Source: Bacteroidota bacterium
Lineage (GTDB): Bacteria > Bacteroidota > Bacteroidia > Flavobacteriales > Weeksellaceae
Assembly: GCA_023423715.1 (NCBI GenBank)
Contig: JAFAFC010000024.1
Location: 1 to 43,912, forward strand
Direction of reading: 5' to 3'
Length of the DNA stretch: 43,912 nucleotides
Shown here: positions 24,490 through 31,749 of the stretch, in pieces
Layout: each line of letters starts with the position of its first letter
Position numbering within the stretch: the stretch's first letter is position 1
Program-made: the position numbers and the translations under genes
The notes under the pieces: model-generated
What the model was told of the DNA's origin: nothing
The model's input: the letters and a program-made list of their open reading frames with translations, nothing else
The model's database searches: none

Positions 24490-25875
24490 TTACTTGGAAT
24501 GTTCTTGAAATCGAACGGTTTCATAGTATAAAACTTTCGACAAAAATTGGCTCCTTTGTTTGTTTTTAATTTTGTGTATGACTTCGTTTTCCAATAATTT
24601 ATTATCATGCTGCTGCGCATAATCTAATAAATCTTTCTCGTTGAGATGAACTTCATTTAGAAGATAGTTTAAATCAAAATCAGATTGTTTCAAGTTGTAT
24701 TGGGTGACAATTCCGCCCCAATTAAGCCAACTGCAAACCAAAATCATCCCGTAAACCGACCAAATCATTGTATTAAATAAGAATACATTCGTCTTTTTTG
24801 CAGAAATCTTGTACCACGTGAAAACCAATCCCAGTAAGCTCAATATAAGGAATGCGTAAACGCCCAATCTTTTATAGGTTAATCCAAAATGGTACACATA
24901 TTCTGTATTTTTAACCATTGTGGAGAGAACCAAAATTGCATTCAACAAAATCCAAGCATAAGCGGCAATCTTCAATAATTTAGCATTTGAATCAAAGTTA
25001 AATCCAGATTTAAAATAAAACATAATCACCACAATTGCCATTGCAATACTCATAATCACCGCTGCAACGCGTTCGTGCGTTTCTTCGGACAAAGTAGAAT
25101 CATTTATCCGCTCACCAAATTGTTCATAATTGAATGTGAAAATAAAAATCACCAATAAAATAGAAAGTGCGAAAAACGTAACAACGCCGCTTAAACGTTC
25201 GAAATCTAAACTTAGAAAAGAAAAACTGGGCTTGTTCGAAATGCGTTTTGCATCAAAATCGTTGTTCAAATATCTGTTGCTTTCATAAATCGAACGTAAT
25301 ACAACGAAATTCCAATAATTGAACGCCAAAAAGAAACCCAAAACGAGTAATGCAAAGAAATGTAGAAAATTAAAATTCCATTCCCAATCCACAAAAAGGT
25401 TTGCAAAATGATCGCTTCCGTACGTATAAATCGCGAAAAACAAGCTTAAGAACACAAACGGAATTAAAATAACGGCGATCATTTGTTGCCAAGATTTCCC
25501 TTCGTTAGATTTGGGAAGCCACTTATCAAAATCAAAAACTCGGCAAATAAACGTGCACGCATTGGTTACAGCGATGGGAATAACCATTAGAGGCTTTAGA
25601 TTTCTCGCTTTAGCTTTCAAATTCAAGAGTAAAAGTGAAGAAATAATCGCGATAAACGAAGGTCCATCATTAAACCAAATAAAGGCGAAACTGGACAAAA
25701 TTGCACAAACAAACAGTGTAATAAACAATCTTGTCTTATTTTTTTCAGGCGCCAAATACCATGCAAAAACCGCATTAAACAAGCCAAAAAGCCCGAAGTT
25801 GAGTGCAAAATATTCGTCATAAAAAATAACCACAAAGAATAAAGTTGCAAGCAAAATAATCTGATACTTTTTCAT
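24490..25875 (-). CDS. DUF4153/DUF4173-like multispanning membrane protein
   Basis: A 461-residue protein with about 12 hydrophobic segments through residue ~380 and a soluble C-terminal tail (about 385-461). The order of helices and the segment YHFGLTYKRLGVYAFLIL (about 342-359) match the DUF4153/DUF4173 group of membrane proteins, for which I know no proven function. It starts 12 bases after the Coq4-like gene and is the distal member of the six-gene minus-strand block starting at 28622. Confidence 0.75.
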   Translation of the reverse strand: MKKYQIILLATLFFVVIFYDEYFALNFGLFGLFNAVFAWYLAPEKNKTRLFITLFVCAILSSFAFIWFNDGPSFIAIISSLLLLNLKAKARNLKPLMVIPIAVTNACTFICRVFDFDKWLPKSNEGKSWQQMIAVILIPFVFLSLFFAIYTYGSDHFANLFVDWEWNFNFLHFFALLVLGFFLAFNYWNFVVLRSIYESNRYLNNDFDAKRISNKPSFSFLSLDFERLSGVVTFFALSILLVIFIFTFNYEQFGERINDSTLSEETHERVAAVIMSIAMAIVVIMFYFKSGFNFDSNAKLLKIAAYAWILLNAILVLSTMVKNTEYVYHFGLTYKRLGVYAFLILSLLGLVFTWYKISAKKTNVFLFNTMIWSVYGMILVCSWLNWGGIVTQYNLKQSDFDLNYLLNEVHLNEKDLLDYAQQHDNKLLENEVIHKIKNKQRSQFLSKVLYYETVRFQEHSK

Positions 25876-25887
25876 AATTTCTAAGTT

Positions 25888-26373
25888 TTAAAATAAAACG
25901 GGAGTTGATTTTTGATGAATGAAATCCTTCAATTGATGAAAATTTTGCTGAAGTAAACTTTCAAAATCCAAATGATAAAAGCGACGCATATTTTTTCCCT
26001 TTTCATAGGCCTTGCAATATGTTTTTAGATGTTCTGGAAAAACCAAAGTTCCTAAAATCAAAACGCCTAACAAGTACGCCGACTTTTTTCCATTTCCAAA
26101 AAGTAAATACTGCATAGAAATCTCGTCAATCATATTGGTACTATACTCGGAAATCAAATGGTAGACATCATGGTTTTCCATCTGCGAAATCATTCGGAAT
26201 CCGTGCTCTTTGTAGAATTCGCCTAGTGTTCGCCCTAAAGAATCTTCCTTAAATTGAAGCAATTGTTCTTCGGTAAAAACCCACTTTCGCTTTTTACGTT
26301 TAAAAAAACGACGGTAATTCTTTTGAGAAATCTGATACATGAACAGTAAAAACTGCACTCGAAAATTTTTCAT
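25888..26373 (-). CDS. Coq4-like protein
   Basis: A 161-residue protein with the Coq4 family's metal motif HDxxH-x11-E in HDVYHLISEYSTNMIDE (about residues 83-99), preceded by SLGRTLGEFYKEHGF, also typical. Coq4 acts in ubiquinone synthesis, where it binds a metal and removes the C1 carboxyl of the ring precursor. Flavobacteria make menaquinone, so that role is improbable here and the true substrate is open. The N-terminus is very basic (YRRFFKRKKRKW). A hydrophobic stretch near 112-122 may contact membranes. It lies between two membrane-protein genes in one block. Confidence 0.75.
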   Translation of the reverse strand: MKNFRVQFLLFMYQISQKNYRRFFKRKKRKWVFTEEQLLQFKEDSLGRTLGEFYKEHGFRMISQMENHDVYHLISEYSTNMIDEISMQYLLFGNGKKSAYLLGVLILGTLVFPEHLKTYCKAYEKGKNMRRFYHLDFESLLQQNFHQLKDFIHQKSTPVLF

Positions 26374-26416
26374 AAAATCGTATTATTAACTTATAAATCA
26401 ACTATATATTCACTAT

Positions 26417-26713
26417 TTAAGAACCAGCGAAAGGACTTCCGAAAATTCCGACAGCCAATTCTACCCAAACCAAAAGTAGAAGAATAATTAGTACACAAAT
26501 CATCCAAATTCGTTGCGATTTTGTCGTAACGGATCGCAAAACCATTTCTACTGGAATCACCGTTCCTAAAAGGATAATCGAAGCGATGGCAAAATCAAAT
26601 GCTGACCAAGAAACGTCGTTTGTAAACTGCATCGCTACTAATGGAATTAGCAATAAACTTGCAGCTGCTCCTAGCAAAATCAGCAATCGAGTGTTTTTAA
26701 AATTTGTTTTCAT
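26417..26713 (-). CDS. Small membrane protein of unknown function
   Basis: A 98-residue protein starting MKTNFKNTRLLILLGAA, with three predicted membrane helices (about 8-28, 37-56 and 68-90). An earlier in-frame ATG at 26761 would add 16 polar residues and nearly touch the previous stop; the ATG at 26713 gives a more natural membrane-protein start. No motif recognised. It sits between the Coq4-like gene (43 bases) and the metallophosphoesterase gene (57 bases). Confidence 0.65.
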   Translation of the reverse strand: MKTNFKNTRLLILLGAAASLLLIPLVAMQFTNDVSWSAFDFAIASIILLGTVIPVEMVLRSVTTKSQRIWMICVLIILLLLVWVELAVGIFGSPFAGS

Positions 26714-26770
26714 ATTTATTTTATTTATGTTGAACTTTTTTATTATTTGATAAAAATTCATGAAGTCAAA

Positions 26771-27610
26771 TTATGCTCTAGCTAAGGTGAAAACCGTTAT
26801 TTCGGGACGCACCAAAAAACGGACTTGAAAAGAATGACCAATTGCCCGATTGATATACAGCAACCTACCGTCCATCAAATCAATTTCGCCACTTGTATAT
26901 TTTTTATTTTTAACGGGAATAATAGGAGGTCCAAAAACGGGTACGCTTACTTGCCCTCCATGTGTATGTCCACTTAAAATCCATCCTTGATACCCGTTCC
27001 AAACATCAAGATCACATGCATCTGGATTATGACAAAGAACCAAATTGGCTTGAGTCGAATCATAATTTTTCAATGCTTCGGAAGGATTGAAATTTGGTGA
27101 CCACAAATCTTCAAAACCGTAAACATGAAGTCCATCAATAATCGTTTTAGCGTTGTTCAGCATTTGAATTCCGTTATCTTCCAGAACTTGACAGATTTTG
27201 TGAGAAACATCAACTTCCATCCAATTTTTACCATAATCATGATTCCCCAATATCCCCAAAGTTGCAAGTTTTCCTTTTACAGATTGAGCCATCACTTCGG
27301 AGAGTTGATCAAGTTGTTGTTCACTTTCCCAGTTCACAAAATCGCCGGTGTAAACCACAATATCTGGTTGAAAAGCCTTGGCTTCCTTAAATGAATCAAT
27401 AAGAAAATGCCAATCGAACCTGTTTCCTACATGCAAATCCGATATTTGCATTACAATCTTACCAATGAGACTTTCAGGCAAATTTTTAATCGGCATTTTT
27501 TTCTGCACAAAATCCACCCAAAAAGGCTCTACTTGCCAAGAATAAAAACCTGGAATTGCAGCTATAGCCGTTATTTGTCCAATTTTCTTTAAAAATGATT
27601 TCCGATTCAT
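26771..27610 (-). CDS. Membrane-anchored metallophosphoesterase (YkuE/YaeI-like)
   Basis: A 279-residue calcineurin-like phosphoesterase. The metal-binding motifs are in order: SDLHVG (D58, H60), GD (D90), GNHD (122-125), a histidine at CHNPD (H194) and GHTHGGQ (214-220). The N-terminus has one hydrophobic segment (about 10-25) after a basic start, so the enzyme is probably anchored with its active site outside the cytoplasm or at the membrane. Relatives cleave phosphodiester or pyrophosphate bonds in lipids (YkuE, LpxG/LpxH-type); substrate unknown. Its promoter carries a palindrome shared with the promoter at 28641, suggesting control by the regulator encoded just upstream. Confidence 0.85.
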   Translation of the reverse strand: MNRKSFLKKIGQITAIAAIPGFYSWQVEPFWVDFVQKKMPIKNLPESLIGKIVMQISDLHVGNRFDWHFLIDSFKEAKAFQPDIVVYTGDFVNWESEQQLDQLSEVMAQSVKGKLATLGILGNHDYGKNWMEVDVSHKICQVLEDNGIQMLNNAKTIIDGLHVYGFEDLWSPNFNPSEALKNYDSTQANLVLCHNPDACDLDVWNGYQGWILSGHTHGGQVSVPVFGPPIIPVKNKKYTSGEIDLMDGRLLYINRAIGHSFQVRFLVRPEITVFTLARA

Positions 27611-27629
27611 CTTTATTTTTATTTAAAGT

Positions 27630-27648
27630 ACTTTGCGTTTCAAAGTTA
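27630..27648 (-). promoter_or_regulatory. Metallophosphoesterase promoter with palindromic operator
   Basis: The -7 element TAACTTTG (27641-27648, minus strand) forms one arm of the palindrome ACTTTG-N5-CAAAGT (27630-27646). The palindrome covers the predicted transcription start (near 27634). Flanks AAAG and TAAA are shared with the copy at 28630-28646. Confidence 0.6.
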
Positions 27649-27666
27649 AAGTTCAAAAAAAAGAGT

Positions 27667-27954
27667 CTAGCGAGACAACAATTTTTCTAAAGCTTGTAAA
27701 TGGTCTTCAAAAGCCTTTCTTCCTTCTAAAGTTACTCGATACGACGTTTTGGGTTTCTTTCCTACAAACTCTTTTTTGATCTCAATAAATCCTGATTTTT
27801 CTAATGAAGAAGAGTGACTGGCCAAATTACCGTCTGTAACTTCCAAAAGCTTTTTCATTTCATTAAAATCCACCCAATCGTTTACCATCAACACAGACAT
27901 AATGCCGAGTCGAACGCGACTTTCAAATTCCTTATTCAATTGATGGATGTTCAT
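27667..27954 (-). CDS. Winged-helix transcriptional regulator (HTH_34-like)
   Basis: A 95-residue one-domain DNA-binding protein. Residues about 10-85 follow the winged-helix plan: RVRLGIMSVLMVNDWVDF (helix 1), FNEMKKLLEVTDGNLASHSSSLEKSGFIEIKK (helix-turn-helix), then the wing KKPKTSYRVTLEGRKAF and a C-terminal dimerisation helix. Regulators of this kind in Bacteroidota often sit beside a small membrane-protein gene, as here (50 bases downstream of it). A shared palindrome at the promoters on either side is its probable target, giving autoregulation. Effector unknown. Confidence 0.82.
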   Translation of the reverse strand: MNIHQLNKEFESRVRLGIMSVLMVNDWVDFNEMKKLLEVTDGNLASHSSSLEKSGFIEIKKEFVGKKPKTSYRVTLEGRKAFEDHLQALEKLLSR

Positions 27955-28004
27955 GAGATTCGTAACTTCTATTCTATTTCTATTAACTATTAATTACTAA
28001 AATA

Positions 28005-28622
28005 TTAATGATATTTTCTATGCATTACGAGTCCGTAAACAATATGTAAAACCCCGAAACCAACGATCCAGGCAAGAAAACCCCAACCTAGAAAGAATAA
28101 AGAAAGTATCCCCAATAAAATCTCACAAAGTCCCAAATATTTTACATCTGACAAGGTATATCGTTCCGCACTAACTAACGCTAAACCATAAAAAATCAAA
28201 GTCATGGGAGCAACAAAAACCAACATATCATGATAAAGGAGCGCCAAACAAACCAACCCACCTGTGATTAATGGAATCACAAAGGCGACTAGCAATTTCT
28301 TCGTCGTTGCATCCCACATCGAAACTTGGTTCTTTTTGCTTTTTCGAACTGTAAAAACGTAACCTAATGTAATGGCAACTAATAAGATCACCAAACCAGT
28401 AATGACCAATTCGGTAATTAATCCTTTGGTAAAACTAATATGTTGACCATCAAAATACGAAATCCCTTCCCTCTGCATTAGGTAGTAAGCGTATGCAGAA
28501 CCAACAAGCGCAGTGATGCCCGCAAAAACGCCAGACAAGCCGCTAAGAGAAAGAAATCTGCTGCTTCGTTCCATCATAGAACGAATATGAGACAGATCAT
28601 CATGGTAATTTTTATCTTCCAT
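28005..28622 (-). CDS. Multispanning membrane protein cotranscribed with the winged-helix regulator
   Basis: A 205-residue protein with about six membrane segments between residues 22 and 198. It starts MEDKNYHDDLSHIRSMMERSSRF, an N-terminal cytoplasmic helix of the type seen in regulator-linked membrane proteins of this phylum. An upstream in-frame ATG at 28670 lies before the promoter -7 element (28641-28648) and is therefore not used. Probable partner or target of the regulator that follows; no enzymatic motif. Function unknown. Confidence 0.7.
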   Translation of the reverse strand: MEDKNYHDDLSHIRSMMERSSRFLSLSGLSGVFAGITALVGSAYAYYLMQREGISYFDGQHISFTKGLITELVITGLVILLVAITLGYVFTVRKSKKNQVSMWDATTKKLLVAFVIPLITGGLVCLALLYHDMLVFVAPMTLIFYGLALVSAERYTLSDVKYLGLCEILLGILSLFFLGWGFLAWIVGFGVLHIVYGLVMHRKYH

Positions 28623-28629
28623 AAAAAGC

Positions 28630-28648
28630 ACTTTGAATTGCAAAGTTA
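28630..28648 (-). promoter_or_regulatory. Promoter with palindromic operator for the membrane protein-regulator operon
   Basis: The -7 element TAACTTTG (28641-28648, minus strand) is one arm of ACTTTG-N5-CAAAGT (28630-28646), the same arrangement, spacing and flanks as at 27630-27648. Predicted start near 28634. Confidence 0.6.
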
Positions 28649-28742
28649 AAAATTGATTTGAATCAAACAAGATTTTTTTTAGATTTTTTGAAAAAAATTA
28701 TGGCATCTGTTTTAAGTCGAGAGCATTTGAAGAAAAAAATTG

Positions 28743-28778
28743 TAAAAAGTTCGAGCGGTGGCAAAGTCACCGCTCGAA
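28743..28778 (-). terminator. Intrinsic terminator of the enoyl-CoA hydratase-like gene
   Basis: An 11-bp, GC-rich stem TTCGAGCGGTG/CACCGCTCGAA (28750-28760 with 28768-28778, 7-base loop) followed on the minus strand by CTTTTTACAA and more Ts. It separates this gene from the regulated block. Confidence 0.8.
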
Positions 28779-28799
28779 TTCAAATATTATTAAAAAAAA

Positions 28800-29564
28800 C
28801 TATTTCGCTCGAAGACGTTCTTTAATTTTTGCAATATTCTGCTTAGCTGAATTTTCTAAAATCAAACTCGCACTCATATGAATTCGGGCAGGCATCAAAT
28901 CGTTAAAATGTTCGGTTCCTTCCCAAGAAACTTGTTTAATTAAAGCCAAAGCATCATCACTTCGTCCCGAAAGCGTTTTCAAAAACGTTTCAATTTTCTC
29001 GTCCATTTCCTCAATGGAACCGGAAACGGAATGATAAATATTATGCTGCTCTGCCCATTCCGCACTTCTAAAATCGGCATCAATAGCCATAGCACCAAAT
29101 TGAGACTTCCCGATTTTGCGTTCTACATAAGGACCAATAACAAAAGGGCCAATTCCTAAATTTAATTCGGTTAATGCCAAAGCCGAATCTTGAGTTGCAA
29201 AGCAATAATCTGCTCCACACGCAATGCCAACGCCTCCGCCAGTTGTTTTTCCCTGCACACGCACAATGACAATTTTCCCACAAGTACGCATGGCGTTTAA
29301 AACTTTTGCAAAACCTCCAAAAAATTTCTTTGATGTTTCTAAATCTTCAATTTCCAGCAACTCATCAAAACTAGCTCCCGCACAAAACGCTTTTTCGCCT
29401 TCACTTTTCAACAAGATTGCTTTCACTTCCAACTTAGAACCTTCACTTAAAATAGTCTGGGCTAGATTTTCTAATATTTCTCCTGGCAACGAGTTGCTTT
29501 TAGCGGTTCCAAAAGTAATTTCTGCAATGCTATTTTTTATCTCCGATTTAACGAAATCTGTCAT
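28800..29564 (-). CDS. Enoyl-CoA hydratase/isomerase family protein
   Basis: A 254-residue crotonase-fold protein. The oxyanion-hole segments are AFCAGASF (59-66) and GKTTGGGVGIA (105-115). The second catalytic glutamate is present (E133 in LTELNLGIG), but the first, which hydratases have in the GGGxE segment, is replaced by glycine (G113). It may therefore be an isomerase, a specialised hydratase or act on other acyl-CoA chemistry. Single gene, own terminator, with a weak promoter match at 29590-29597. No beta-oxidation neighbours except paaZ 12 kb away. Confidence 0.85.
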   Translation of the reverse strand: MTDFVKSEIKNSIAEITFGTAKSNSLPGEILENLAQTILSEGSKLEVKAILLKSEGEKAFCAGASFDELLEIEDLETSKKFFGGFAKVLNAMRTCGKIVIVRVQGKTTGGGVGIACGADYCFATQDSALALTELNLGIGPFVIGPYVERKIGKSQFGAMAIDADFRSAEWAEQHNIYHSVSGSIEEMDEKIETFLKTLSGRSDDALALIKQVSWEGTEHFNDLMPARIHMSASLILENSAKQNIAKIKERLRAK

Positions 29565-29589
29565 AGTAAGGTTTTCAAATTGATTTGAC

Positions 29590-29597
29590 CAAAAATA
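29590..29597 (-). promoter_or_regulatory. Possible promoter of the enoyl-CoA hydratase-like gene
   Basis: TATTTTTG on the minus strand fits TAnnTTTG, 25 bases ahead of the ATG. No -33 partner is visible. Confidence 0.35.
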
Positions 29598-29699
29598 CTA
29601 AAATTACAGTAATTCCCTTTAAAAACTCCATTTCTAAACCATATTTATTGTTAAATTGAACAAAAAGAGTAATTTTAGAAACTTAAAATAAGAACTATT

Positions 29700-31484
29700 T
29701 TGCACCTCTATACTCGGATTCTACTTTTCGTCTCTCTTGTTATTTCCGCATGTGCTTTTTCACAAAAGCTAACGGCAAAACAGTTGCTTGATATTTGGTC
29801 AATTTCCGATAAAACACAAACCATAGAAGCGTTAAAAGCTCAAGATGATCTATCAAATAATTACGATCCAAAGAAATACAATGCGATTATAGAAGAAATT
29901 AAAAGGAGTAAAAAAATCAAAAAGAATGTCCGCCTTCAATCACGATTCATTCTTTATGAAGCAAATGCCGAAATGTTTCTTCAAAAAAAACTAGATCCAG
30001 AACTAAAAAAACAACTTGAAGAGTCGATAAAATCAGCATTAATTCTAAATGACGAACAATTATTAACGGAAATCTACTCACTTTTCTACGAGCAAGGTTT
30101 CGGCGATCCTAATGAAAAGCTTTATTATATCAGCAAAACGGTGGAAATGCAGGAGAAAATTGGCGCACAATATTTTCCAAAACTTTTCTTCCGCTACTAT
30201 AATTTAAGTTTAGGCTATTATTTAGCACACGAATATAATGCGAGCATTCAAAAAGGGTTAAAAGGTCTGAAACACATTCCTTCACCAAAAGACTATTTAG
30301 ACTATTACTGTTTCTTTTTGGATATTTTGGGCACTAATTATTATCAAATTGGAAATTACTCGCAAAGTGAGCATTATTATTCATTATTAAAGACCACTTT
30401 AAGTAGATACAAAAAAGATTATTCAACATACAAAGGTCGATTTTCAGTGTATGACAAACAATTCGTGGAAATCTGGGAAGGAATAGCTGCGGGTGGACTT
30501 GCACGAGTAGCCATTGAGAAAAAGGAATATCCAAAAGCAAAAGAATTGTTGGAGCAAAACCTGATTGCGGCAGAGAAATATCGATTAGATAATGACATTG
30601 CAAAAGTGCATTATTTATTGGGGAAAATAGAAACGAAACAAAATCGCCCCGCAAATGCCCTAGATTATTACAAAAAATCGCTTGATTTTGCTCAACGTGT
30701 CAACGATGAACCCAATATTACGAAATCATTATTAGGGATTTCTGAAAGTTATCGGGATTTAAAACAGTTTGAAAACGCTTACAAATTTAACGTTCACTAC
30801 AACGCTAAAAAGGCAGAAATTGAAAAAGATTTGAGTTTCCGACGTTACAGTACGATCAGTGAAAAACTGAAACAAGAAAACCTTCGAAACTCCATCCGGA
30901 AAGCAGATGCCACGATAAAAAGACAAAATACAATACGTAATATGACGATTTTACTATGTGTCATCGTAATATTAGGAATTGGAGTGGCTTACAGAATGTT
31001 TTACTTTAAACAAAAACTTAAATACAGTATATCCGAAAACCAACGTTTACAAGTTGAAAAACAACTTGAGGACAGCCAAAAAGAATCTGAAATTGCAGAA
31101 TTACAACTAGAACAGTTCCGACAAAAACTTGCGCGAAATCAAAAAATTATTGAAGCTATTGGAACCGAAAATAGCACGACTACCAAACTGAACAAACTCA
31201 AAGAAACAACCATCCTTACAACAGAAGATTGGATGGAGTTCAAAAAGCAATTTGAAAAAGCTTTTCCCAATTTTTTAACCGACCTAAAGGAAACGAATTC
31301 TGAACTTACTCAAAGTGAATTACGCTTTCTTTGTTTAGCCCAATTAGGTTTAAATAATTCAGAAATTGCATCCGCCTTGGGTGTTTCCCCCGCTTCGTTA
31401 CGCGTTACAAAACACAGAATTCGAAAAAAAACAGGTGCAAAAGAGGAAGATTTCCCTTTTAATCTGGTTCAAATCCATGATTAA
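29700..31484 (+). CDS. TPR-repeat regulator with membrane helix and LuxR-type HTH
   Basis: A 594-residue protein of a type common in Bacteroidota: signal peptide (about 1-21, ending ACAFSQ), tetratricopeptide repeats (about 60-390, e.g. SLGYYLAHEYNASIQKGLKGL and VHYLLGKIETKQNRPANAL), one transmembrane helix (about 413-436), a coiled coil (437-490) and a C-terminal helix-turn-helix (about 536-580, LTQSELRFLCLAQLGLNNSE then IASALGVSPASLRVTKHRIR). The TPRs would face the periplasm and the DNA-binding part the cytoplasm. The start is TTG at 29700; no ATG fits the signal peptide. Target genes unknown. Possibly one-component signalling across the inner membrane. Confidence 0.82.
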   Translation: MHLYTRILLFVSLVISACAFSQKLTAKQLLDIWSISDKTQTIEALKAQDDLSNNYDPKKYNAIIEEIKRSKKIKKNVRLQSRFILYEANAEMFLQKKLDPELKKQLEESIKSALILNDEQLLTEIYSLFYEQGFGDPNEKLYYISKTVEMQEKIGAQYFPKLFFRYYNLSLGYYLAHEYNASIQKGLKGLKHIPSPKDYLDYYCFFLDILGTNYYQIGNYSQSEHYYSLLKTTLSRYKKDYSTYKGRFSVYDKQFVEIWEGIAAGGLARVAIEKKEYPKAKELLEQNLIAAEKYRLDNDIAKVHYLLGKIETKQNRPANALDYYKKSLDFAQRVNDEPNITKSLLGISESYRDLKQFENAYKFNVHYNAKKAEIEKDLSFRRYSTISEKLKQENLRNSIRKADATIKRQNTIRNMTILLCVIVILGIGVAYRMFYFKQKLKYSISENQRLQVEKQLEDSQKESEIAELQLEQFRQKLARNQKIIEAIGTENSTTTKLNKLKETTILTTEDWMEFKKQFEKAFPNFLTDLKETNSELTQSELRFLCLAQLGLNNSEIASALGVSPASLRVTKHRIRKKTGAKEEDFPFNLVQIHD

Positions 31485-31689
31485 TTAGAAATAGCAAAGC
31501 TTATAATTAATCACAAGTTATTGAAAATCAACACATTTCATCTTGTAACGCTTTTGTAACGCGTTGTACTCGACAAAATCCTAAAAAAAATCCCAATTTC
31601 GTGTCAACAAAAATGAAAAAAAGTTTATTGAATAAACATTAAAAAAAACTAATAACCATGGAAGCTTAATGTTTTTTCAAAATCAAATT
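31485..31689 (+). other. 3' untranslated stretch between TPR regulator and its terminator
   Basis: About 205 bases before the terminator. It contains a direct repeat TTGTAACGC (31543-31551 and 31554-31562, 11 bases apart) and a possible long-loop pairing of AAACATTAA (near 31636) with TTAATGTTT (near 31667). No open frame longer than a few codons and no promoter match. Confidence 0.4.
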
Positions 31690-31719
31690 AAGCGATTCGG
31701 ATTCGGATCGCTTTTTTTT
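31690..31719 (+). terminator. Intrinsic terminator downstream of the TPR regulator
   Basis: A 10-bp stem AAGCGATTCG/CGGATCGCTT (31690-31699 with 31704-31713, one G-T pair, 4-base loop) followed by eight Ts. Confidence 0.8.
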
Positions 31720-31749
31720 ATAGATTTTTTTAAACTCTCATTTCATTTT

